Assembly (NCBI GenBank): GCA_900542285.1
Contig: UQNF01000005.1
Location: 12,500 to 76,499, forward strand
Direction: 5' to 3'
DNA from: an uncultured Clostridium sp.
GTDB taxonomy: Bacteria > Bacillota > Clostridia > Christensenellales > CAG-138
Length of the DNA: 64,000 nucleotides
In this document: in pieces, positions 15,341 to 24,307 of the stretch
How positions within the stretch are numbered: position 1 is the stretch's first letter
Layout: each line of letters begins with the position of its first letter
Notes under the pieces: generated by a model
Database searches by the model: none
Seen by the model: only the letters and a program-made list of their open reading frames with translations
Told to the model about the DNA's origin: nothing
Made by a program: the position numbers and the translations under genes

Positions 15341-16111
15341 TTATCCGAATCTGCCCGTGATGTATCTTTCGGTGCGCTCATCATGGGGCGAGGTGAAAAT
15401 GTCGTCGGTATCGCCGTATTCAACAAGCTCTCCCAGGAGGAAAAATGCGGTCTTATCCGCTATCCTTACCGCCTGCTGCATATTGTGCGTAACGATGACA
15501 ATGGTCAGCTCCTTCTTCAACTCATCCATCAGCTCCTCTATCTTGCCCGTAGAGATGGGGTCGAGAGCCGAGGTCGGCTCATCCATCAGAAGGATCTTTG
15601 GATTCGCTGCAAGAGAACGAGCGATGCATAGCCTCTGCTGCTGTCCGCCGCTCATTCCGAGTGCGTTTTTGCGAAGGCGATCCTTCACCTCGTCCCATAT
15701 GCTTGCGCGCCGCAACGACTCCTCAACAATGGCGTCCAGCTCGCTTTTCTTCTTTACGCCGAATGTTCTCGGAGCAAAGGCGATATTGTCATAAATGCTC
15801 ATCGGGAAGGGGTTTGGCTTTTGAAAGACCATGCCGACGTTCTTTCTAAGCACATTCACATCCGTATCCTTATCAAAAATGTCAATATCACCTATCCTGT
15901 ATTCTCCTTCAATGCGGCAGCCCTCAACCAGGTCGTTCATCCGGTTGAATATTTTCAGAAATGTTGACTTTCCGCATCCCGAAGGTCCTATCAGAGCCGT
16001 TACCTCTTTTTCCGGGATCTCTATATTTATATCCTTTAATGCATGAAAATCACCGTAATAAAGGTTACACGCCTTTGCGGATATGTTCATGCTGCCTGTA
16101 AACTCCTTCAT
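15341..16111 (-). CDS. pstB: Phosphate ABC transporter ATPase PstB
   Basis: A 256-aa ATPase. Seen: Walker A GPSGCGKST, the PstB-specific NRMNDLV, Q-loop VFQKPNPFPMSIYDNI, signature MSGGQQQRLCIAR, Walker B LLMDEPTSALDP and a His switch (VTHN). It powers phosphate import through PstC/PstA. It overlaps pstA by four bases, showing translational coupling. Confidence 0.97.
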   Translation of the reverse strand: MKEFTGSMNISAKACNLYYGDFHALKDINIEIPEKEVTALIGPSGCGKSTFLKIFNRMNDLVEGCRIEGEYRIGDIDIFDKDTDVNVLRKNVGMVFQKPNPFPMSIYDNIAFAPRTFGVKKKSELDAIVEESLRRASIWDEVKDRLRKNALGMSGGQQQRLCIARSLAANPKILLMDEPTSALDPISTGKIEELMDELKKELTIVIVTHNMQQAVRIADKTAFFLLGELVEYGDTDDIFTSPHDERTERYITGRFG

Positions 16112-16938
16112 TTTCCGTCTCCATAAGTCGATTTTTTGATCAGCTTCCCTATCCAGCCTGCAAGCAGATTCAGCATTATTACGAAAACAAGCAACACGAC
16201 CGCTGTTGCCGCCGATTCATCCGGGTATCCATGGCTTGCGAAATAATAGATATCAAGCGCCAAGCTTGTTCCCGGCGACATAAGCGTTTCGGGTACCTTG
16301 CTGACAACCATTCCGATGGTGAGAATAAGCACTGCACTTTCAGATACAACACGGCCGATAGCGAGGATAACGGCCGTTACGATGCCTCCGGCGGCAGACG
16401 GCAGGACTATCTTAAAAATCGTCCTGACCTTGCTCGTTCCGAGAGCATATGCGCCTTCTCTGAGGCCGCTCTCAACAGCAAGCAGACTTTCCTGCGTGGA
16501 TCGGACTATCGTTGGCAGTATCATTATAGCAAGCGTGATTCCGCCGCCCAGCATTGAATATCCCCATCCACACGCAACGACAAATACCAAATATCCGAAT
16601 AATCCGTAAACGATGCTCGGAATACCTGCAAGGGTTTCCGTTGCAACCTGTACCGTGCGAACGAATTTGCCCTTGTTATTCGTGTATTCTACAAGGAATA
16701 TTGCGCTCGCAATACCGATTGGGACGGCAATGACGGACGCTATGCCGACAAGCTCCAGCGTACCTACCAGCGCAGGCAGGATCGTTGGCGACGCAGAATT
16801 ATTTCCTAATAAGAGGCCTACGGATAATTTGCCCACGCCGTTTATCAGCACATAGGCTATAACCGCAATAAGAGCAATCAGCGAGATAACGAGCGCAGCG
16901 ATGCATATTATCTTCAGAGTGGAATAAAACTTCTTCAT
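16108..16938 (-). CDS. pstA: Phosphate ABC transporter permease PstA
   Basis: A 276-aa inner-membrane permease with six predicted helices and the ABC-permease EAA loop (REGAYALGTSKVRTIFKIVLP). It forms the channel with PstC. It overlaps pstC by four bases at its start and pstB at its end. Confidence 0.96.
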   Translation of the reverse strand: MKKFYSTLKIICIAALVISLIALIAVIAYVLINGVGKLSVGLLLGNNSASPTILPALVGTLELVGIASVIAVPIGIASAIFLVEYTNNKGKFVRTVQVATETLAGIPSIVYGLFGYLVFVVACGWGYSMLGGGITLAIMILPTIVRSTQESLLAVESGLREGAYALGTSKVRTIFKIVLPSAAGGIVTAVILAIGRVVSESAVLILTIGMVVSKVPETLMSPGTSLALDIYYFASHGYPDESAATAVVLLVFVIMLNLLAGWIGKLIKKSTYGDGK

Positions 16939-17843
16939 TTATTCGCACCTCGTTTCTCCCTGCTCTCGTTTTTATCCCTTTTCAGGAATGAGAAGCTGAT
17001 ATTCAGGATAAGTGTGAATACGAAGAGCACAACGCCGCTTGCTATCAGCGCCGAAAGCGCATCTCCCGACAGTTCCATTGCTCCCATAGCGATATTCGCC
17101 GTCAGCGTTCTCACGCTCTGAAAGATGCTCTTGGGCATTTCGGGGCTTCCGCCTATCACCATGATGACCGCCATCGTCTCTCCGATCGCCCTTCCTATCG
17201 CAAGCAGTACACCCGCAAGTATTCCGCTCTTCGCAGCAGGAAGCATGACCTTGAATGTCGCCTGCTCCTTCGTTGCGCCCAGTGCAAGTGCGCCTTCATA
17301 GTATGCGCCCGGAACGCTGTTCAGCGCATCAAGGCTTACGCTTACAATGGTTGGCAGTATCATCATTCCAAGCACCAATGAAGAGGACAGAATACCATAG
17401 CCCACACCTGTTGGCGAGAGATAATCCCTTACAAACGGAACTATGACTGTCATTCCAAAGAGACCGAAGATGACCGAGGGGATGCCGGAAAGCAGGTTTA
17501 TCATTTGCCTGATTGGTGGGACGAGCCTCTTGGGGCAGAATTTATACAGCGCTATCGCGGTCAAAAGCCCGATGCCGATTCCGATAACGACCGACAATGC
17601 AGTGACATAGAACGTCGCGACTATCATCGGGAAAACGCCATAGGACGGTGAATCCGACATCGGAGACCAGTCGCTTCCAAGCAAAAACTCCTTAATTCCT
17701 GTCTTGGCCATGAACGGAATGCCGCTCACAAACAGAAATACGGTGATAGTCACAAGAGCCAGAATCGAAAATACTGCGGAGAAAAGGAACACTCCACGCA
17801 TTACCTTTTCTCTTGCATTGATAAACCCGTATAAGCTTTTCAT
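16935..17843 (-). CDS. pstC: Phosphate ABC transporter permease PstC
   Basis: A 302-aa permease with six predicted helices and the EAA loop (EGALALGATKEQATFKVMLP), followed by AIGRAIGETMAVIMV, a well-conserved PstC block. It pairs with PstA. It begins one base after the pstS stop codon, in a compact operon pstS-pstC-pstA-pstB-phoU. Confidence 0.96.
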   Translation of the reverse strand: MKSLYGFINAREKVMRGVFLFSAVFSILALVTITVFLFVSGIPFMAKTGIKEFLLGSDWSPMSDSPSYGVFPMIVATFYVTALSVVIGIGIGLLTAIALYKFCPKRLVPPIRQMINLLSGIPSVIFGLFGMTVIVPFVRDYLSPTGVGYGILSSSLVLGMMILPTIVSVSLDALNSVPGAYYEGALALGATKEQATFKVMLPAAKSGILAGVLLAIGRAIGETMAVIMVIGGSPEMPKSIFQSVRTLTANIAMGAMELSGDALSALIASGVVLFVFTLILNISFSFLKRDKNESREKRGANK

Positions 17844-17844
17844 C

Positions 17845-18720
17845 TTACTTGGAGAGGTCGCTCCACTTGATAACCGCCTTATCGCCGGCGTTCACATCAT
17901 AGATGTTTTTAAGGTCATTGAGTGAAATATCGGTTATCGGGTTTGCCGTGTTGACGATTATCGCAATACCATCCTTGGCAACCTCGTAATATGTGCAGCT
18001 TGGAGCTTTGTCCGTATGGAAGGCTTCGGATATCATACCGAAATCGGTTACGCCGTTCTCGGCATCGTTGTAGCCGGTACCGCTGCCGCCGCCGCCAACG
18101 GTTACGCTGACCTTGCTCTGAATCTTCATGAACTCAGATGCAAGTATCTCCATCAGGGGCTTAAGGGACGTGCTTCCGGAGATAGTTATCTCGCCCGAAA
18201 GCTCCGCATTCACCGTATATGCTGCGGCTCCGTCCTTGGTTGCCACATAGCCGTTATCGCTGATAATTTTCTGAGCCTCTGCGCTCTGCAGGTAGCTAAG
18301 GAATGCCGAGTTCGCAGCGTCCTCAAGACTGCTTTCCTTATACACGACATTAAGCGGACGCGCAATAGAATAGGTTCCGTTCTTAATATTTGCTACACTT
18401 GGTTCAACGCCGTCAACGGTCAGGATCTTGACCTCATCGGTTACATAGCCCAGGCTCTCGTATGCGATGGCGATCGGGTTACCCTTAACCTCCTGCAGCA
18501 CGGCCGCTGTACCGGTCGCAACAATAACGCCCGAAACATCGGATTGACCCTTGAGGCCGATGATATCCATAAACGCGGATTTAGTTCCGCTTCCGTCTTC
18601 TCGAGTTACAACGCTGATGTTTTTGCTGTCATCAAAACCCGTTTTGCCGCAGCCTGCAATTGCCGTCAGGCAACCGACAGCAAGCGCCAGTGTCATCAGA
18701 AGTGCCAATGTTTTTTTCAT
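17845..18720 (-). CDS. pstS: Phosphate-binding lipoprotein PstS, circularly permuted
   Basis: A 291-aa lipoprotein (signal peptide, lipobox AIAGC) that should capture phosphate outside the cell for PstCAB. The order of its sequence blocks is rotated relative to E. coli PstS. Here the ISVVTREDGSGTKSAF block, normally in the middle, starts the mature protein, followed by the IAYESLGYV and SARPLNVVY-like region. The usual N-terminal block (ITISGSTSLKPL, VGGGGSGTGYND, VTDFGMISEAF) comes second, and the protein ends with DLKNIYDVNAGDKAVIKW, the piece that normally precedes ISVVTRE. All binding segments are kept. I recall the same order in other gut Firmicutes. ATG at 18720 follows AAGGAGAT. Confidence 0.92.
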   Translation of the reverse strand: MKKTLALLMTLALAVGCLTAIAGCGKTGFDDSKNISVVTREDGSGTKSAFMDIIGLKGQSDVSGVIVATGTAAVLQEVKGNPIAIAYESLGYVTDEVKILTVDGVEPSVANIKNGTYSIARPLNVVYKESSLEDAANSAFLSYLQSAEAQKIISDNGYVATKDGAAAYTVNAELSGEITISGSTSLKPLMEILASEFMKIQSKVSVTVGGGGSGTGYNDAENGVTDFGMISEAFHTDKAPSCTYYEVAKDGIAIIVNTANPITDISLNDLKNIYDVNAGDKAVIKWSDLSK

Positions 18721-18800
18721 TTTTTTATCTCCTTTTTTGGTTTGCGCCATTATTATAATGCACAAAAGCGGCTCCAACTACCACAGTCGGGTATTGAGAT

Positions 18801-18817
18801 TGTAATTTATTTGTAAA
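18801..18817 (-). promoter_or_regulatory. Possible PhoP box upstream of pstS
   Basis: On the minus strand TTTACA and ATTACA repeat at an 11-base interval, with a weaker third AATACC 11 bases on. This matches the spacing of PhoP direct repeats (TTnACA) in Bacillus. A TATAAT lies at 18757-18752, a little far from the repeats. Confidence 0.45.
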
Positions 18818-18883
18818 TTGTTCGGTCTGCAGCCGAAATGAATTTGGTTTTATAGGGCTTGAATGTGATTATATGAAAGATCA

Positions 18884-18922
18884 TCGCGCCGACATATGGG
18901 GCAACCCCATGAGCCGACGCGA
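18884..18922. other. Nested inverted repeat, unexplained
   Basis: TCGCG/CGCGA enclose an ATGGGG-CAA-CCCCAT hairpin, and GCCGAC occurs on both sides. It lies in the gap between the DivIVA-like gene and pstS. No U-tract follows on either strand. It may be a weak terminator or part of a small RNA. Confidence 0.35.
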
Positions 18923-18995
18923 TTATAAACGATATGATAATAATGCGTTAATGAGTTAATGCTTATTTTGCTTTTTCGCAATACTATGTTGGCTG

Positions 18996-19343
18996 TTATA
19001 TGCCTGTGTCGATCGCAGCCGTTCCGTCCTCGTCCTGCCCGATCGATCCTCCTGGATCATTGGTCTCGTCATCCTCTGCTAAAAAGCTGCCATATGATTC
19101 ATCGGGCTTTTCCGGTTCCTTGGGCGCAAGCCTTCTCTCACGCTCGACCGCCTCGATTATGTCGGCTTCCGCAATCACGGATTCAGCGGTGCTTCCACTC
19201 AGCTCACGCTTTAACCCATCCAGCTCGGCATGCAGCCTGTCAAGCTCCTGAATTATCTCGTCCAGGTATTTATCCACCGCCGCAATATCGTATCCAAACA
19301 GCGAGTGCGGAAACTTTTTCGTTATTAACTCGTCCCTTGTCAT
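18996..19343 (-). CDS. DivIVA-like short protein
   Basis: A 115-aa protein whose first 45 residues match the DivIVA/GpsB N-terminal motif (a short lead, then LFGYDIAAVDKYLDEIIQEL and a coiled coil). The second half is acidic and disordered, without the long C-terminal coil of true DivIVA. Such proteins localise to curved membrane or the division site. ATG at 19343 follows GGAGGTAAT; an upstream in-frame ATG has no site. It is the last gene of a cluster after sepF, which matches the Bacillus order ylmE-sepF-ylmG-ylmH-divIVA with genes missing. Confidence 0.7.
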   Translation of the reverse strand: MTRDELITKKFPHSLFGYDIAAVDKYLDEIIQELDRLHAELDGLKRELSGSTAESVIAEADIIEAVERERRLAPKEPEKPDESYGSFLAEDDETNDPGGSIGQDEDGTAAIDTGI

Positions 19344-19412
19344 ATTACCTCCAATATGTGAAAGCGAGGGATCGCTATTTGCAGTCCCCAATAGAATGGC
19401 TATACGGATAGC

Positions 19413-19844
19413 TTAGTATTCCAGATCGCTTCCTATGACATCGCCGCCTGCCGGTGACACAACATAGATTCTGCCATTCACCTTATAGAGCTTTCCGTCA
19501 ACTGCACAGATCGCACCAAAGACAACATCCAGGATTCGCTGAGCGACATCACGGTTAAGCTTTTCCATGTTGACTATGACCTGACGATTATTGCGGAGAT
19601 ACCCGATAATGTTTACGGCGTCCTCGTAATTGATCGGTTTATAAACGATTAGTTTCAAATCGTTTATATCGGCTTTTCCTCGGACACTGATCACATTTCC
19701 TGAAGCAGGCTGCCTGCGTGGACGCGGACTTACGACCTGAACCGGATTCTCGGTTATTTCCTCAGCCTCTTCATGTTCCTCTTCTTCCATATCATCGACG
19801 CCCCAGCCAAAAAACCTCTTGATTGCCTGCTTAACATTTGCCAT
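19413..19844 (-). CDS. sepF: Cell division protein SepF
   Basis: A 143-aa protein of family length. It has an N-terminal amphipathic membrane-binding helix (VKQAIKRFFGW), an acidic linker, and the SepF core (KLIVYKPINYEDAVNIIGYL, VVFGAICAVDGKLYKV). SepF polymerises on the membrane and tethers FtsZ. It lies 44 bases after the YlmE gene with a GGAGG site, in a conserved division cluster. Confidence 0.95.
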   Translation of the reverse strand: MANVKQAIKRFFGWGVDDMEEEEHEEAEEITENPVQVVSPRPRRQPASGNVISVRGKADINDLKLIVYKPINYEDAVNIIGYLRNNRQVIVNMEKLNRDVAQRILDVVFGAICAVDGKLYKVNGRIYVVSPAGGDVIGSDLEY

Positions 19845-19888
19845 TACTTTTTCCTCCGAAAAACTGATTTCATTTGGAGTATCAACCC

Positions 19889-20620
19889 CTATCGAAGTTG
19901 AGCCTGTCTATTGTAGTTGCGGGGGCCAAAGATAGCGCTCCCGACCCGAATATAGGTTGCTCCCTCTGCAATTGCGGCCTTATAGTCTCCGCTCATGCCC
20001 ATGGAAAGCTCCTGCATACAAACGTTCTCCGATTCAAAGTTCTTCATGCGCTCGAATAGTTCCCTCATCCTCGCAAAATACGGCCTTACGGCCTCCTCGC
20101 TGCCTATGGGAGGCACGCACATCAGACCCTTTACGAGCACCCCGGGCATACCGGACGCTGTCTTTAGCAGCTCCGGAAGTGCTTGCGGCAGGATCCCCGA
20201 TTTTTGCTCCTCTGCACCGATGTTGACCTCGATAAGTATCGGCTGAACGATGTTATTCTTTGCTGCTATTCGATTGACTTCGGCAAGCACCGCTTCCCTA
20301 TCCACCGACTGAATGAGATCCGCCTTGCCAACAAGGTATTTGACCTTGTTCGTTTGCAGCGTTCCGATAAAGTGCTTGATTAGCGAATGTTCGGTAAAGA
20401 ACCCATATTTATCGGTAAACTCCTGCGCTCTGTTCTCGCCAACCTCGGTGATCCCATCCCATACAGCCGGAAGTATCCTCGATATTTCGACGAACTTTGT
20501 AACTGCGATCAGCCTTATTTCATCAAGGGCTCTGCCGGAAACATAAGCAGCCTCCGCCATTCCTTCACGAACCAGCCTCAATCTTTCTCGGACTTGAATA
20601 TCCGCTTCTTCGGTACCCAA
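19889..20620 (-). CDS. ylmE: PLP homeostasis protein YlmE/YggS (PLPBP family)
   Basis: A 243-aa pyridoxal-5'-phosphate binding protein. Seen: the PLP lysine region IRLIAVTKF, HFIGTLQTNKVKYL, and the phosphate-binding LSMGMSGDYKAAIAEGATYIRVGSAIFG. It buffers PLP and affects amino-acid metabolism. The start is a TTG at 20620 with GGGGGTG upstream, inside the end of the HlyD-like gene (43-base overlap). A later ATG would remove the conserved first helix, so the TTG is preferred. Confidence 0.92.
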   Translation of the reverse strand: MGTEEADIQVRERLRLVREGMAEAAYVSGRALDEIRLIAVTKFVEISRILPAVWDGITEVGENRAQEFTDKYGFFTEHSLIKHFIGTLQTNKVKYLVGKADLIQSVDREAVLAEVNRIAAKNNIVQPILIEVNIGAEEQKSGILPQALPELLKTASGMPGVLVKGLMCVPPIGSEEAVRPYFARMRELFERMKNFESENVCMQELSMGMSGDYKAAIAEGATYIRVGSAIFGPRNYNRQAQLR

Positions 20621-21804
20621 TATTTCACCCCCGAACTCAAATCATATTCATCGCTTGCGCTTCTGATGATTGCGGTATCACCATCCACTGCAAGCACTTC
20701 TATCTCTATTCGTTTTTTTACTCCGTCCTGCATGATATCGATAAACTGTCCGTTCTCGTCATTTATGACCGAGTCCAGCTCGACCCTTTCACCCGAAAGC
20801 ACAGCGTTCACGGTGATGCTCACATTCCTTGCATACGCAAGCTCTCCAAGCTCATCGTTGACCCTGAGTATGTTCACCACCTTATTTCCGCTTATGACGC
20901 ACTTTAATGCGGTCGCACTGTACTCGCCGTAACCGCTGACGCTGATATCATAGGTTACTCCTTCTGCCAGACGAAAAGCATCATCCGAATCGGTCAGGAA
21001 AGCGCAATACCACTCATTGGGATCAATAAGCCTGTATGTGAGCGTTTCCGACTCCACCGTCCAGCTTACTGCATTCTTCTTTTTTAGCGCACCCGAGACG
21101 ACAGGGGCGGAAATAATGGAGAGCTTGTCCTTGTTGAGCGCATTTTCATAGCCGTCAAAATAAAAGCTGATGATACCGCTGTCCTCCGTATCGACCTCCT
21201 CCAGCCAATTATTCAAATTGGCCTTGGCCTGCTCCTCTCTATCGTATAGGTTTTTGAGCTTTTCCGTGGGCTGAAGGATGCTTTTCAGATATTCGCTGCG
21301 TTCGTCCATCTTTTCTGAAAGCAGCTGCTCGAGCGCGATGATGGATTCCTCGCTTCCGCTGAGCGAAGCCTCAGCAATGCGCGCTTCGATGGCGTAAACT
21401 GCCTCGTTATACCCGGAGAGCGTACTATCCTTCACATCTCCGAGCTGCTCAAGCTGCGCAGCATATACCTCCTCACTGAGCTGCTGGAGCGTTATCCCCA
21501 TGCCATCGCTGTAGCCGCGCTTGTAAACGTTCATTACCGGAGTACCCGGTTCGACAAGGCTTCCCTCCGGCACAAGATAATCAGCCCTCGTATAGCTGGC
21601 AGCCGTGTAAACCTTTTCATCCCTGATGATAACGGCCGAATACTTCTCGCTCACGGTCATCTCATCATGAGCCATTTCAGCGGTAAATCCGGAAAGTCTG
21701 ATGATGCCGACGATAATAACGCTTATGAGAAGGATCGCAATTATCGCAAGTCCGATCCTTCTGACGCGATACTTCTTCTTGACCCTGACCCTAACTCTGT
21801 CCAT
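20578..21804 (-). CDS. HlyD-like membrane-anchored adaptor protein
   Basis: A 408-aa protein with a basic N-terminus, one membrane helix (about residues 17-38), an external lipoyl-like half motif (DYLVPEGSLVEPGTPVMNVY), a coiled-coil hairpin (residues 90-190) and a beta-barrel-like C-terminal part. This resembles HlyD/MFP adaptors, but no partner transporter is adjacent. It sits between a dUTPase and ylmE in a division-linked cluster, a place where similar proteins are found in Clostridia. Its role, perhaps in envelope assembly, is not established. Confidence 0.75.
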   Translation of the reverse strand: MDRVRVRVKKKYRVRRIGLAIIAILLISVIIVGIIRLSGFTAEMAHDEMTVSEKYSAVIIRDEKVYTAASYTRADYLVPEGSLVEPGTPVMNVYKRGYSDGMGITLQQLSEEVYAAQLEQLGDVKDSTLSGYNEAVYAIEARIAEASLSGSEESIIALEQLLSEKMDERSEYLKSILQPTEKLKNLYDREEQAKANLNNWLEEVDTEDSGIISFYFDGYENALNKDKLSIISAPVVSGALKKKNAVSWTVESETLTYRLIDPNEWYCAFLTDSDDAFRLAEGVTYDISVSGYGEYSATALKCVISGNKVVNILRVNDELGELAYARNVSITVNAVLSGERVELDSVINDENGQFIDIMQDGVKKRIEIEVLAVDGDTAIIRSASDEYDLSSGVKYWVPKKRIFKSEKD

Positions 21805-22174
21805 CGATCACCTCATAGCCCTTCTTTTCGCTTCTGCCATACTGACGGTCAAAATTCTCCTTATTCTTTTCAGCATAACGCTCAAACAGCTCGTCCGCGC
21901 TCATGCCGGAGCGAATGCACATGCTGACAAAGAAATGCAGTATGTCCACAAGTTCCCCCCTCAATGCATTGTCATCAATGGGCTTTTTGTTCTTCCACCA
22001 CTTGAAGTTAACCTCATCGAGCACCTCGCTGAGCTCGCTGAGCATGGCAAGGATCTCCTTCTGCATCCATTCCTCGGTGCTGAATTCAAGATGCCTGCGC
22101 GCTGAGATGTCATCGTCAAGCAGCTTCTGCATTTCAAAAATCTTATCAAGCTTATCCATTCTGTCTTTTCCCAT
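21791..22174 (-). CDS. Dimeric dUTPase (MazG-like fold)
   Basis: A 127-aa all-alpha protein. The block SELSEVLDEVNFKWWKNKKP and the later ELVDILHFFVSMCIRSGM match the dimeric dUTPase/MazG-like family, with acidic residues for Mg2+ binding. It should hydrolyse dUTP to dUMP and keep uracil out of DNA. It overlaps the HlyD-like gene by 14 bases. An alternative ATG at 22159 has a GGGAAAAG-like site, so the first five residues are uncertain. Confidence 0.85.
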   Translation of the reverse strand: MGKDRMDKLDKIFEMQKLLDDDISARRHLEFSTEEWMQKEILAMLSELSEVLDEVNFKWWKNKKPIDDNALRGELVDILHFFVSMCIRSGMSADELFERYAEKNKENFDRQYGRSEKKGYEVIDGQS

Positions 22175-22186
22175 ATCGAATCCGGT

Positions 22187-23461
22187 TTATAAGTTTGCAA
22201 AGGAATTTACAAGCTCCGTAAGCTCCTGCTCATACTCCTTTACCCTGCCGACAAAAACGGCGGTCATATTGCTGAAATCACAGACGGTCGGAAGTATTTC
22301 CGCAACATCGGAAAGCCCGACGCCATCGATCTTTGCAAGCACCTCTGCCTCGCTCAGCTGCGGCACGCCCAGCAGCTCCGTCCTTCCGTTTGTGGAAGCA
22401 TGAGCGGATGTGCTTTCGCTGCCAAGCAAATAGCTGCTCTTAAGCTGATTTTTGGCTCTTTCAAGCTCGGTATCCGTTATTCCGTCCCTCTTCACCCTTG
22501 CATATTCGTTGAGCATGAGCTTGGCAACATCGACCACCAGCTCCTCTCCGGTGCCTGCGTACAGGGTAAAATAGCCCGTTGTCGTGAAGAAAGCAGGTGT
22601 TGAGTAAACGGAATAAGCCAACCCATTGGACTCTCTGATGCTCTGGAAGAGGCGTGAACTCATGCTGCCGCCAACTGCGTTGTTAAGAACGAACAGCGGA
22701 TATTGTCCCTTGCTCTCTCCGGGGAAGCCATTGAACGCAAGGCAGATATGCGTCTGCTCGATATCCTTTTCAATGAATCTGAGCTTAACGCCGCCTGCAG
22801 GCTGTCCGTATGCGATCTTCTCCCCATCCTTGCCGCCGCTGACCGAAAAGTATTTTTCAGCAGCCGTAATGAATTCATCCGGATCAAAGTGTCCTGCCAC
22901 CGACAGCACCATATTGTCCGGACAATACAGCCTCGACATATATCCCGTGAGTGTTTCGCGAGTGAATGCGCGCACGCTCTCGGCAGTACCGAGCACGGGG
23001 TCGGCAAGAGGGTCGCCCTTGTAAAAAGTCTGGCACAATTGTTCGTGGGCAAGATCCTCCGGTGAATCCTCATTCATGGATATCTCCTCAAGCACAACAC
23101 CCTTTTCACGCTCGATATCGTCGATATCGAGCTTTGGATTGCAGACGATATCCGCAAGCAGCTCCAGTGCGCGCTGTATGTTTTCGTCGATGACCTTGAC
23201 ATAAAAGCAGGTGCATTCCTTTGATGTGAATGCGTTAAGGTTACCGCCTATCGCGTCGCTTTGCTCCGCTATCTCGCTTGCGGTACGCTTGTTTGTACCC
23301 TTGAACAGCATATGTTCTATGAAATGGGATACACCGCTCTCGGGCTCACGCTCATAAATGGAACCTGCGCCGATCCAAACGCCAATGGATACCGAGCGAA
23401 CTCCCTCCATGGGTTCGCATACGATACGCATTCCGTTATTCAATCTCTTCTTGATTATCAT
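22187..23461 (-). CDS. mlpA: M16 family zinc peptidase (MlpA/YmxG)
   Basis: A 424-aa protein of the insulinase/mitochondrial processing peptidase family. The inverted zinc motif HFIEHMLFKGT (HxxEH) is intact near residue 46, with the distal Glu in the REKGVVLEEISMNED region. The second half is the inactive M16 repeat. Position after pnp and ylxY matches the Bacillus order rpsO-pnp-ylxY-mlpA. Its substrates are unknown. AGAAGGAAG precedes the ATG. Confidence 0.94.
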   Translation of the reverse strand: MIIKKRLNNGMRIVCEPMEGVRSVSIGVWIGAGSIYEREPESGVSHFIEHMLFKGTNKRTASEIAEQSDAIGGNLNAFTSKECTCFYVKVIDENIQRALELLADIVCNPKLDIDDIEREKGVVLEEISMNEDSPEDLAHEQLCQTFYKGDPLADPVLGTAESVRAFTRETLTGYMSRLYCPDNMVLSVAGHFDPDEFITAAEKYFSVSGGKDGEKIAYGQPAGGVKLRFIEKDIEQTHICLAFNGFPGESKGQYPLFVLNNAVGGSMSSRLFQSIRESNGLAYSVYSTPAFFTTTGYFTLYAGTGEELVVDVAKLMLNEYARVKRDGITDTELERAKNQLKSSYLLGSESTSAHASTNGRTELLGVPQLSEAEVLAKIDGVGLSDVAEILPTVCDFSNMTAVFVGRVKEYEQELTELVNSFANL

Positions 23462-23504
23462 ATTATTCTTCCTTCTCCGATACCGTATCGCAGCAATACG
23501 GCTT

Positions 23505-24209
23505 CTAATTGTATATTGTACTGCTAACTGTGGTAATAGTCAAGCCCTTATCGTAAAAATACGCTAATATATCCGGCAAAGCCTCCAAAAAACCCTGCGT
23601 TGGAGACACCAACAGGATATTTCCTCCGTTAGTGTTGCCTTTAATTCGGCTAAATATGTCCTCTCCTACTCCGTTTGCGCAGAGAAGATCCAATGTGCAC
23701 TTGATGGGCGTAAGCTTGCACCTCCTTGCAGCGATTGCAGAAACATTCGTATTCCTGTTTCCGCAGTAGTATAGCGACACATCAAAGCCTGTTTCACTCT
23801 TTATTATTTCACATGATTTTTTCAGGTCATTCTGTATGAACGAAGCTTTCCCGTCTTTATCGGGAGAATAGCCCATTGTCGCCAGCTCATGCCCTTCGGC
23901 AAGTATCCGGCGGAGCAAATCTCCGTTGTTCTCCGCCCATTCCCCGCTGACGGCAAAGGTGATATTCACGCCGCTTTTGTTCAACAGGTCAAGTATCTCC
24001 GGCAGTGCCTTGGCATCCCAGCTGACCGCGCATTCAAGGGCTACGCAGTCCCTATTGCTGCCCTTGTAGATGGGAAAGCCCGATACCGCCACGGCTTCTG
24101 TGGAATACGGATGTATGAGTGCAATGTACAGCCCTGCGATTATCGCCGCAAGCAGCAGGTTTATCGTAAACATTCTCCCGACACGTTTGAACTTCGATTC
24201 TGATTTCAT
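23505..24209 (-). CDS. ylxY: YlxY-type polysaccharide-deacetylase-like protein, catalytic residues lost
   Basis: A 234-aa protein with one N-terminal membrane helix (residues 9-32) and a NodB-homology domain. The fold is recognisable (VNITFAVSGEWAENNGDLL, AEGHELATMGYSPDKDG), but the metal-binding residues are missing. The usual TFDDG motif reads LECAVSWDAK and the HSxxH motif reads ATMGYSPDK. It is probably not an active deacetylase. It lies between pnp and mlpA, as ylxY does in Bacillus, where a homologue is sporulation-linked. ATG at 24209 is preferred over 24215 because GTGGG then sits at a proper distance. Confidence 0.82.
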   Translation of the reverse strand: MKSESKFKRVGRMFTINLLLAAIIAGLYIALIHPYSTEAVAVSGFPIYKGSNRDCVALECAVSWDAKALPEILDLLNKSGVNITFAVSGEWAENNGDLLRRILAEGHELATMGYSPDKDGKASFIQNDLKKSCEIIKSETGFDVSLYYCGNRNTNVSAIAARRCKLTPIKCTLDLLCANGVGEDIFSRIKGNTNGGNILLVSPTQGFLEALPDILAYFYDKGLTITTVSSTIYN

Positions 24210-24270
24210 AAGCATACCCACTTTCTGTTGTTTATTAAGCTTATGAACCAATCTGCCGGGTAATGAAAAC

Positions 24271-24292
24271 GAGCTGCGAGGATTCGCAGCTC
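24271..24292 (-). terminator. Terminator after pnp
   Basis: A perfect nine-bp stem GAGCTGCGA/TCGCAGCTC with a four-base loop is followed on the minus strand by GTTTTCATT. It separates pnp from the ylxY cluster. Confidence 0.7.
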
Positions 24293-24307
24293 GAAAGGTT
24301 CTAATGA

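Noticed and set aside
18016..18816. 266-aa open frame opposite pstS
   Set aside because: Antisense to a clearly coding lipoprotein gene; composition not protein-like.
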